From Ewingella sp. CoE-038-23 (GTDB lineage Bacteria > Pseudomonadota > Gammaproteobacteria > Enterobacterales > Enterobacteriaceae): DNA of 64,000 bases. Positions 58,254-64,000 of the stretch are shown here, one piece after another. How positions within the stretch are numbered: position 1 is the stretch's first letter; the number at the start of each line of letters is the position of its first letter. Both the position numbers and the translations under genes were made by a program. The stretch is taken from assembly GCF_040419245.1 (NCBI RefSeq), contig NZ_JAZHOH010000001.1, positions 2,852,001 through 2,916,000 of the forward strand. Direction: 5' to 3'. The notes below the pieces were generated by a model. That model did not search any database and was not told the origin of the DNA. It was given only the letters and a program-made list of their open reading frames with translations.

Positions 58254-58343
58254 ATGAAACGGCTTTTTATGGTTTTAGTGGTCTTTGTCGCAGTGTGTGT
58301 CGCCGTCATTGCATTAAATATGCACGGCACCGGCCCTTGGTAA
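58254..58343 (+). CDS. Small hydrophobic protein (29 aa), unrecognised
   Basis: ATG 58254 opens MKRLFMVLVVFVAVCVAV then IALNMHGTGPW, stop at 58343. One membrane helix with a short tail and a positive N-terminus. A GTG at 58230 would add eight residues and has AGAGGA ahead. It starts 111 bases after the PBP gene. Not an MgrB protein, which has three Cys. Without homologs I cannot prove it is translated. Confidence 0.45.
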   Translation: MKRLFMVLVVFVAVCVAVIALNMHGTGPW

Positions 58344-58376
58344 TAGGTACCAGCCACTTTCCAGAGAGGGGTGATT

Positions 58377-58484
58377 TTGCCAACAGGTAAGCGATTTATC
58401 CTACTGATTATTGCGATTTTGGTTGGCATCGTCGTGCTCGACGATATTATCGCGCGGGTTATCCACTGGATCTTACTGCACTAA
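58377..58484 (+). CDS. Small hydrophobic protein (35 aa), unrecognised
   Basis: TTG at 58377 with AGAGAGGGG six bases ahead gives MPTGKRFILLIIAILVGIVV followed by LDDIIARVIHWILLH. One membrane helix plus a possible amphipathic tail. GTG at 58371 is an alternative start but too near the ribosome binding site. It follows the previous micro-ORF by 33 bases and a strong terminator closes the unit 5 bases after its stop, which supports a real gene. Confidence 0.5.
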   Translation: MPTGKRFILLIIAILVGIVVLDDIIARVIHWILLH

Positions 58485-58489
58485 TCAAT

Positions 58490-58537
58490 GGCCCGTTGGG
58501 TCGGAGCGAGTCCTCTCCGTCATCGGGTCATTTTTTT
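58490..58537 (+). terminator. Terminator after the two micro-ORFs
   Basis: GGCCCGT pairs with ATCGGGTC, and inside CGGAG pairs with CTCCG, giving a long hairpin followed by seven T's. Confidence 0.85.
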
Positions 58538-58624
58538 GCCTTACCCCTGAATTTATAAGGGTTTTCTTTCTCAACAACACCTCTCTGCTACTTAAGGCTC
58601 CTGCGCCATCACGGCGAAGTTGTG

Positions 58625-58630
58625 TATAAT
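58625..58630 (+). promoter_or_regulatory. -10 of the MarA/RamA-type gene
   Basis: TATAAT in GTGTATAATAGC, 30 bases before the ATG. The -35 is weak, as expected for an activator-dependent promoter. Confidence 0.45.
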
Positions 58631-58659
58631 AGCTTATCGAACATTAAGAAAGACGGGTT

Positions 58660-59046
58660 ATGGCTCAGGACATTCATCTCACAATCGTCTGCGCACTCAG
58701 CAAATGGATCGAAGGCCATCTTGGGCGCGTTATCCACCTTGAAGAATTGGCTGAATACTCGGGCTATTCGCTGTGGCACATGCAAAAACTGTTTAAAGAA
58801 TCTACCGGCATTTCGCTTGGTAAGTACATCCGTGAGCGCCGTTTGGCGAGCGCGGTCTATCAGTTAAGCAGCAGTGACACGCCGATTTTCGATATCGCGA
58901 TGGATTTTGGCTTTGGCTCACAGTCGCATTTCACTTACATGTTCCGTAAGCGTTTTAACATCACGCCTTATGAGTTCCGCCAAAATCCCGATATCAAGCT
59001 AGAAGTCGCCCCGCCGCTGCATATCATTCATCAAAAAACGGCCTAA
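58660..59046 (+). CDS. AraC-type global regulator of the MarA/SoxS/RamA group
   Basis: The 128-residue protein is a bare AraC DNA-binding domain with both helix-turn-helix motifs: HLEELAEYSGYSLWHMQKLF and IFDIAMDFGFGSQSHFTYMF. This is the size and form of MarA, SoxS and RamA, which turn on efflux pumps and lower porin levels. No marR or soxR gene is adjacent; RamA-like is a reasonable label. Convergent with the NTF2-like gene, eight bases apart. Confidence 0.88.
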   Translation: MAQDIHLTIVCALSKWIEGHLGRVIHLEELAEYSGYSLWHMQKLFKESTGISLGKYIRERRLASAVYQLSSSDTPIFDIAMDFGFGSQSHFTYMFRKRFNITPYEFRQNPDIKLEVAPPLHIIHQKTA

Positions 59047-59054
59047 ATTCGGTA

Positions 59055-59522
59055 TCAGAATCCAAAGTCGCTCAGTGAAGGATAATCATCCGGGCGACGC
59101 CCTAACGGCCATTCGAACTTGCGTTCACTCTCTTTGATGGGCAAATCATTGATGCAGGCGTAACGGGCAAACATCTGACCTTCCTCATTAAATTCCCAAT
59201 TTTCATTGCCGAAGCTGCGATACCAGTTGCCGGAATCATCACGCCATTCATAAGCAAAACGCACCGCGATGCGCGCGCCGTCGAAGGCCCACAGCTCTTT
59301 AATCAGGCGATATTCCAACTCTTTGGCCCACTTGCGCTCCAGAAAGGCCACCACGGCGTCCTGCCCTTCGGCGAACTCACTGCGATTGCGCCAGCGAGTG
59401 TCTTCTGAGTAAACCTGACGCACGCGCTGCGGGTCGCGGCTGTTCCAGGCGTCTTCGGCTAAACGAACTTTTTCAATCGCGCTTTCACGGGTAAAGGGCG
59501 GCAATGGCGGTTTAATTGGCAT
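59055..59522 (-). CDS. NTF2-like / DUF1348 protein
   Basis: The 155-residue protein has [32 protein letters not shown]-type and [15 protein letters not shown] segments typical of the NTF2-like DUF1348 family (small cone-shaped alpha+beta fold). No catalytic role is established. It is divergent from a TetR gene with two operators between, so it is probably the repressed target. Confidence 0.85.
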   Translation of the reverse strand: MPIKPPLPPFTRESAIEKVRLAEDAWNSRDPQRVRQVYSEDTRWRNRSEFAEGQDAVVAFLERKWAKELEYRLIKELWAFDGARIAVRFAYEWRDDSGNWYRSFGNENWEFNEEGQMFARYACINDLPIKESERKFEWPLGRRPDDYPSLSDFGF

Positions 59523-59546
59523 AAGTACCTCATGAGATGAATTTCA

Positions 59547-59566
59547 TGTAGACAACTCTGTCTACA
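59547..59566. promoter_or_regulatory. TetR-type operator 1
   Basis: TGTAGACAACTCTGTCTACA is an imperfect palindrome 24 bases from the NTF2-like start. Its reverse complement is almost exactly operator 2. Confidence 0.7.
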
Positions 59567-59582
59567 CGATTAAACTAGCTCA

Positions 59583-59602
59583 AGTAGACAGAGTTGTCTA
59601 CA
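59583..59602. promoter_or_regulatory. TetR-type operator 2
   Basis: AGTAGACAGAGTTGTCTACA, 47 bases from the TetR start. The two sites are 36 bp apart centre to centre, about 3.5 helical turns, and mirror each other. Confidence 0.7.
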
Positions 59603-59648
59603 CTGGCCATCGCCGAAAAATGAAATCAATCGCTGACTGGAAATCCTC

Positions 59649-60236
59649 ATGCCCCTGACACCCTCCTCCGATATCAGTACGCTAGCTGCCCGCGACCGCA
59701 TCCTGCTGACGGCTCATCAGCTGTTTTACCGCGACGGCATTCGCGCCACGGGCATTGATCTGATCATCAAACAAGCTGGCGTGACCAAAGTGACCTTTTA
59801 CCGCCATTTTCCCAGCAAGAATGCCTTGGTTTTGGCTTTTCTGAAGTATCGCCATCAACGCTGGATGAGTTGGTTCACCAAGAGTTTGCAAAAGAACATG
59901 GCGCAGCCGAACGCCCGTCTTGCCGTGGCGCTGCCAAAAACGCTGGAAGAGTGGTTCAGTGATGAGGATTTTCGCGGCTGTGCTTTTATCAATAGCGCGC
60001 TGGAATTTGCCGAAGCCCTGCCTGAAGTCACCACCCACGCGGCGCAGCATAAGCAGCAAATGGCTGAGGAGATTGCGCGTTACCTGCCTGAATCAGCACC
60101 CAATTTTATGGCACAGGCCATTGCTCTGCTGGTGGATGGCGCGATTGTCAACGCGCAGATTGGCGGAGAGAATAAGCAGGAGACGGCCCTGCTCTGCTCG
60201 GCGCTGGAGCTCTGGCTTGTCCCGCGAGCAGCCTAG
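59649..60236 (+). CDS. TetR/AcrR-family repressor
   Basis: The 195-residue protein has an N-terminal helix-turn-helix (ARDRILLTAHQLFYRDGIRATGIDLIIKQ split around residues 14-40; recognition part TKVTFYRHFPSK) and an all-helical effector domain with CAFINSALEFAE. Ligand unknown. It should bind the paired sites upstream and control itself and the NTF2-like gene. Confidence 0.9.
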   Translation: MPLTPSSDISTLAARDRILLTAHQLFYRDGIRATGIDLIIKQAGVTKVTFYRHFPSKNALVLAFLKYRHQRWMSWFTKSLQKNMAQPNARLAVALPKTLEEWFSDEDFRGCAFINSALEFAEALPEVTTHAAQHKQQMAEEIARYLPESAPNFMAQAIALLVDGAIVNAQIGGENKQETALLCSALELWLVPRAA

Positions 60237-60246
60237 GCGACGGGCA

Positions 60247-60270
60247 CAAAAAACGCGGCACGGGCCGCGT
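60247..60270 (-). terminator. ompC terminator
   Basis: On the minus strand ACGCGGC-CCGT-GCCGCGT followed by six T's, 69 bases after the ompC stop. It also lies just past the TetR gene stop. Confidence 0.85.
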
Positions 60271-60338
60271 CTTCTGTTACTGCATCATTCTGTGTCTGAG
60301 AATGCCTGTCTCTGGTGGCAATGGTCCACGTGAACAGG

Positions 60339-61460
60339 TTAGAACTGGTACACCAAGCCAACCGCCGTGACGTTATCCGTGTTGATACCGGCATTTTGGG
60401 TGAACTGGTTGTCATCAAGCAGGTTGATTTTGTAGTCGACGTAAGTGGACATATTTTTGTTGAAGTAATACGTCGCACCCAGGTCTACGAATTTGACCAA
60501 GTCCTGATCGTCGTAGTTGTTACCCACGCGGTCAGTACCCAAATCAGAGCCGCGAGTCTGGTTATAAGCCACGAACGGACGCAGACCGAAGTCGAACTGG
60601 TAGCTGGCGTAGGCTTCTACAGACTGAGCTTTGTTGGCATAACCGTAAGCTTCTGAATCCGTCGAACCGAAGCGTGACGCGTTATAGGACTGAGTAAACA
60701 TCGCTGCCAGATAGACATTGTTGGCGTCATATTTCAGGCCGCCGCTGTAACCTTCGGCTTTCTTACCTTGACCCATAATGCCCGGCGCAGAGTTTTGCTC
60801 GTCGGTACGGTCTGAGTTGAAGAAGGCACCGGCCACGCTGACGCCAGCGCCAATGTCGTAGCTCAGAGACGCACCGTAGCCGTCGCCGTTCTGCGTCAGG
60901 ACGTCACGCGTACCCGGCTCGCCGCCGCCGCTGTCGTTTTTACCTTGATATTGCAGAGCAAAGTTCAGGCCATCGACTAAACCGAAGAAGTTGTTGTTAC
61001 GGTAAGTGGCTACGCCGTTGGTACGCTGGAACAGGAACTGGTCCGCGCCATAGGTGGAACCATCGAACTCTGGCTGTAAGTCGGTCCATGCCGCGACGTC
61101 GTATAGCACGCCGTTGTTACGACCGTAGTCGAATGAACCGTAATCGCCGAATTTCAGACCTGCAAAACCGTAACGGGTAAAGGAGCGGTTATCTTCACTT
61201 TCCGCCTGATTGGCTTGCACCTGATACTCCCACTGGCCGTAACCGGTCAGTTGGTCAGTGATCTGAGTTTCGCCTTTGAAACCAAGACGGATGTAGCTCT
61301 GATCGCCATCAGAACCTTTATCGCTCGAGAAATAATGTAAACCATCGACCAAACCGTAAAGGTCGAGTTTATTGCCATCTTTATTATAAACTTCTGCCGC
61401 ACTTGCTGATCCTGCGACTAATAAAGCCGGGATCATAAGAGAAAGAATACGACGTTTCAT
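60339..61460 (-). CDS. ompC: General outer-membrane porin OmpC
   Basis: The 373-residue trimeric porin has a signal peptide ([20 protein letters not shown] ending ASA), [22 protein letters not shown], the loop-3 PEFDG motif at the constriction (PEFGG in E. coli), and the C-terminal VGLVYQF with terminal Phe. The micF gene divergent upstream identifies it as OmpC rather than OmpF or PhoE. OmpR-dependent osmotic control is expected. Confidence 0.95.
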   Translation of the reverse strand: MKRRILSLMIPALLVAGSASAAEVYNKDGNKLDLYGLVDGLHYFSSDKGSDGDQSYIRLGFKGETQITDQLTGYGQWEYQVQANQAESEDNRSFTRYGFAGLKFGDYGSFDYGRNNGVLYDVAAWTDLQPEFDGSTYGADQFLFQRTNGVATYRNNNFFGLVDGLNFALQYQGKNDSGGGEPGTRDVLTQNGDGYGASLSYDIGAGVSVAGAFFNSDRTDEQNSAPGIMGQGKKAEGYSGGLKYDANNVYLAAMFTQSYNASRFGSTDSEAYGYANKAQSVEAYASYQFDFGLRPFVAYNQTRGSDLGTDRVGNNYDDQDLVKFVDLGATYYFNKNMSTYVDYKINLLDDNQFTQNAGINTDNVTAVGLVYQF

Positions 61461-61790
61461 TTTGAGCTATCCTCGTAGGGTGTCGAGCCTGCCACTGATT
61501 GATAAATGCAAGGTGAAGGTAAAACGTTTCGAATTATATGCTCGACATGGCAAATCCATTCTCTGGATATAAAGAGAATTAATCCAGAAAGAAAATGATA
61601 CCAAATTAATGATAATGTTTCTGAACAATTATTAGATGTAAGAAAATATTAATAGAAGGGAACTTTTCGCTAGCTTTACACATGTTAAAATAAAGCACTA
61701 ATCGCTAAAATACTGAAAAAACCTTACAAAACAACAAACTAAAATACATAACAGAGCACTAAGTGATAAAGCAAAAAAAGTGGGAATCTA
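61461..61790 (-). promoter_or_regulatory. ompC-micF intergenic regulatory region
   Basis: About 330 AT-rich bases between divergent ompC and micF. In E. coli this space holds OmpR sites C1-C3. T-rich stretches such as CTTTATTTTAACATGTGTAAAG-like sequence on the minus strand near 61675-61696 fit OmpR sites loosely; I cannot place the sites exactly. Confidence 0.45.
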
Positions 61791-61796
61791 TATACT
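61791..61796 (+). promoter_or_regulatory. -10 of micF
   Basis: TATACT, seven bases before the G at 61804 that matches the MicF 5' end. The -35 is weak, as in activator-dependent promoters. Confidence 0.6.
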
Positions 61797-61803
61797 TTAT
61801 CTC

Positions 61804-61885
61804 GCTATCATCATTATTGTTAATTATTACCCTCATTACCAGATTATCTGGAAACAACAACCGGTCTTATGACCGGTTTTTTTTT
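61804..61885 (+). ncRNA. micF: Antisense small RNA MicF
   Basis: The 5' end GCTATCATCATTATTGTTAA, then TTATTACCCTCATTACC, follows E. coli MicF (GCTATCATCATTAAC...) and keeps the seed that pairs with the ompF leader. The 3' end is ACCGGTC-TTAT-GACCGGT followed by nine T's. Position divergent from ompC is the same as in E. coli. About 82 nt against 93 in E. coli. It blocks ompF translation. Confidence 0.9.
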
Positions 61886-62321
61886 GCCAAAAATGCGGTA
61901 GTTTCCCAATGTGACATTCCCATGAAAATGTTATTTCCTCGCGGTAGTATAATAATGACAATTCGCAAATAATTTACTTTTGACATATTAACTCCTTATT
62001 TCCTACATACTCCTTCCGTATTTCTTATCGCTATTTACTTACTGCCTTCACATTTCCGACAGCATTTTATTAATATCCGCTAGAAAAATAACCAGTAATA
62101 ATGGCCATAAAACAGTCAGTTAATTAATCTTGCGGGTTTGCTCTCCACAAAGATCTCATTATTTGTACAGTATTAGTCACGCGGCGGGCGGATCCGGTAC
62201 TATAAGAGCAATCTCGCTGATGTGATGATTTGCAACCGATACACTGTCGCCTATCTAAGGCACGTCGCGCGTTAAATTGATGACATCGCCACCCCTATAC
62301 GTCCCGGATTGAAGGAATCTC
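61886..62321. other. Intergenic region between micF and the Sel1-type gene
   Basis: About 435 bases, AT-rich up to 62140 and then of normal composition. It should contain the promoter of the next gene. I see no ORF or repeat of note. Confidence 0.4.
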
Positions 62322-64000
62322 ATGCCACAAGAGAATCAGCACGACAACCTCTCCAAAGCCAGAATGCTTCTGGCAACCCGCCGTTTTGTTAAACTCGACG
62401 AGTGGCTGTTGTCGCTGATGCGCGGTTGGCAGAACCAAACTGATACCCACAGCGATTACGGTCTGGTGTTGCATCCGGGTACGCTGATCGCCGGGGCCGA
62501 AAATCATACTGTCGATCCGCTGGATATCCTCAGTGACTGGGCGCAGCAGTGCCCGCAGAGCTACCACGCCCACGTGCTGCTGGGGATGTTTTGGCACGAA
62601 CAGGCTTGGATTATCCGCAATGCCAACGGCGAGCATATAGAAGATAGCCAGTGGCTCGGCGCCCAGCTGTGCTGTGACTATGCCGTATTGGCTTTCCTGC
62701 GCGCCATCGAGTTGCACCCTCGCCCAACCCACGCTTTCCGCCACCTGATGAACCTGACCGGCGGCTTTGGCGAACCTTACTGGCTGCGCGACCTGTTCGC
62801 GGGCAAAGCCCCACTGCCGCTGCATGAGAAATTCAACATTGCCGGCAGTCAGGTATGGCAAACCGGCGTGGGCTATCTGCACGCCATTGGCGTCGAACCT
62901 GCTACTCACTGGCCGCAAAGCCTGCCCGCCGCGCTGCAGCAGACGCGCAAGGCAGAGGAAGAGGCGCTGGATTATTGGCTGCGCATGGCAATGTCGGTGC
63001 GCCACAGCGATGTCGGCACCATGGAGTCCTACCTGATATTCCACTCCGCCGCCTGGGGCGGTGACGATAGCCAGCAAATGGCGATAATCGACGGCCCGCT
63101 GTGCGCCGAGTTTGATGAAGACGAGCGCAACCATTTCCGCGCCAACGCCCTGATTGACGCCCTCTCCGGTGAGATTGCCGATAAAGACTCCGAGCGCGCG
63201 CAGTACCTGCAAGCCCAGTTGCACCACCTGCTGGCTCAGCCACTGCCCGACGCCACCCGCATTCGCTTATTAGATTTGTACGGCACCTGCGCCGCCTATT
63301 GGCAGGATGACGATCAGGCCGGGCTGGAGATTTACGACCAGCTGCTTGCCGTCTCCCCGCAGGCCATGCCGGGCCATTTCGCCGCAATGTTTATCTCCAG
63401 AGCCGTGCTGGCAAATGAGCAACAGCAGGGGCTGCCGACGCTGACCAGCCTGCTGATTCGTGCTATTAATCAGCCTGACAATCCGGTGCTGGTGGCCTAT
63501 GCCGCCACGGCGGTGCAGTACGGCCTGTATGGGTTGCCGCAGCAGCCCGAACTGAGCGATGACTTGCTTGACCACGCCATTCGCCTGATCCAGCTGTCTG
63601 GCAGTGACAGCGCGGCCAAAGATTTGATCACCATCGCTCACGATATGGCGATCAACGATGACTTCGACGCCGCCCACTTCCTGATGACCGAAATGGCCCG
63701 GCGCGGCAATGCGCTGCACACCTACGAGCTCTATTTCTTCTACCGTAACGGCTGGCATCAGGAGGTTCCCGAAGCTTTCCACAGCGACAGCAATGCGCTG
63801 GAATGCGTGCTCAGCGCCGCCCGTTCGGGGCTGGTTCCGGCCATGTTTGCCTGTGCCAACGCCCTGCGCGAAGGCATTGGCGGCGAAGTGGATTACCAGC
63901 AAGCGATGCAGTGGTATCAGCGGGCAATGGACGCCGGACACGCCTCGTCCGCCTACTGGCGCGCCAGCTGCGCGTTGGATCTCGGCCAGGAGCAGGACAA
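62322..64000 (+). CDS. Large Sel1/TPR-like protein (DUF4034-type), 5' part
   Basis: ATG 62322 opens a frame with no stop to the window end (559 codons). It starts MPQENQHDNLSKARMLLATR with WLLSLMRGW and GAENHTVDPLDILSDWAQQC, typical of DUF4034 proteins, and later has Sel1-like repeats (ECVLSAARSGLVPAMFACAN, YQQAMQWYQRAMDAGHASSA). No signal peptide. Large minus-strand frames opposite it (62295-63227 and 63270-63941) are shadows. Sel1 proteins often scaffold signalling or secretion; no function can be assigned. In E. coli rcsD follows micF, so this is an extra gene. Confidence 0.8.
   Translation, partial: MPQENQHDNLSKARMLLATRRFVKLDEWLLSLMRGWQNQTDTHSDYGLVLHPGTLIAGAENHTVDPLDILSDWAQQCPQSYHAHVLLGMFWHEQAWIIRNANGEHIEDSQWLGAQLCCDYAVLAFLRAIELHPRPTHAFRHLMNLTGGFGEPYWLRDLFAGKAPLPLHEKFNIAGSQVWQTGVGYLHAIGVEPATHWPQSLPAALQQTRKAEEEALDYWLRMAMSVRHSDVGTMESYLIFHSAAWGGDDSQQMAIIDGPLCAEFDEDERNHFRANALIDALSGEIADKDSERAQYLQAQLHHLLAQPLPDATRIRLLDLYGTCAAYWQDDDQAGLEIYDQLLAVSPQAMPGHFAAMFISRAVLANEQQQGLPTLTSLLIRAINQPDNPVLVAYAATAVQYGLYGLPQQPELSDDLLDHAIRLIQLSGSDSAAKDLITIAHDMAINDDFDAAHFLMTEMARRGNALHTYELYFFYRNGWHQEVPEAFHSDSNALECVLSAARSGLVPAMFACANALREGIGGEVDYQQAMQWYQRAMDAGHASSAYWRASCALDLGQEQD

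Noticed and set aside
58254..58343. First micro-ORF as an MgrB homolog
   Set aside because: Size and end (PW) are suggestive, but it has one Cys and lacks the conserved MgrB cysteine pattern.
61763..61972. Open frame of 69 codons over micF
   Set aside because: It spans the MicF seed and terminator; the RNA explains the conservation better.
62295..63941. Two long minus-strand frames opposite the Sel1-type gene
   Set aside because: The plus-strand frame from 62322 has repeat structure and good start context; the minus frames look like complements of its codons.

Overview
The window is chromosomal DNA of a member of the Enterobacterales. From about 9 kb to 52 kb the gene order follows the Escherichia coli segment lysP-yeiE-yeiH-nfo / fruBKA-setB-yeiW-yeiP-yeiQ-yeiR-lpxT-mepS-rtn-yejABEF-yejG-bcr-rsuA-radD-rplY-yejK-yejL-yejM, and ompC-micF lies near the right end. 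Protein sequences are clear orthologs but not close to E. coli. The extra blocks (an scs copper operon, ketogluconate genes, a siderophore locus) and the dispersed intergenic repeats suggest the Yersiniaceae side of the order (Serratia/Rahnella/Ewingella/Rouxiella-like). The genus is an inference. I saw no rRNA, tRNA, CRISPR array, insertion sequence or prophage.

Layout. 0-2.1 kb: end of an unknown gene, a fused CMD/AhpD peroxidase-like protein and a VOC-fold protein. 2.1-3.4 kb: a P-loop kinase-like gene between two inverted, diverged copies of a hairpin-rich intergenic repeat. 3.4-8.8 kb: an iron-siderophore locus (TonB receptor, ABC ATPase, permease and binding protein) with a Fur box. 9-18 kb: lysP, yeiE, yeiH, nfo and the Cra-controlled fruBKA operon. 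18-28.3 kb: setB to rtn/pdeN, with an extra GntR regulator, a tiny fimbrial-like gene and candidate operators. 28.5-34.4 kb: the yejABEF peptide importer and yejG. 34.9-43.9 kb: a block absent from E. coli at this place, between yejG and bcr. It encodes a Tat-exported FAD dehydrogenase complex with a triheme cytochrome c, two short-chain dehydrogenases (one is IdnO), a LacI-type regulator, a 2-hydroxyacid dehydrogenase and an MFS carrier. Together these look like periplasmic oxidation of a sugar or gluconate, import of the keto-acid and cytoplasmic reduction back to gluconate. 44-52 kb: bcr to yejM. 52.1-55.7 kb: scsABCD, with a CpxR-like box, divergent from a LexA-boxed dinI-family gene. 56.4-58.5 kb: a second FtsI-type penicillin-binding protein with an altered SxN motif, followed by two tiny hydrophobic ORFs. 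58.6-60.2 kb: a MarA/RamA-type regulator, and an NTF2-like gene facing a TetR regulator across two mirror-image operators. 60.3-64 kb: ompC, the antisense RNA micF, and a large Sel1/TPR-type gene that runs off the window.

The least explained items are the structured repeat pair around 2-3.4 kb, the FtsI paralog with Asp in place of the SxN Asn plus its two downstream micro-ORFs, and the keto-sugar block with its paired CRP and IdnR-type sites.
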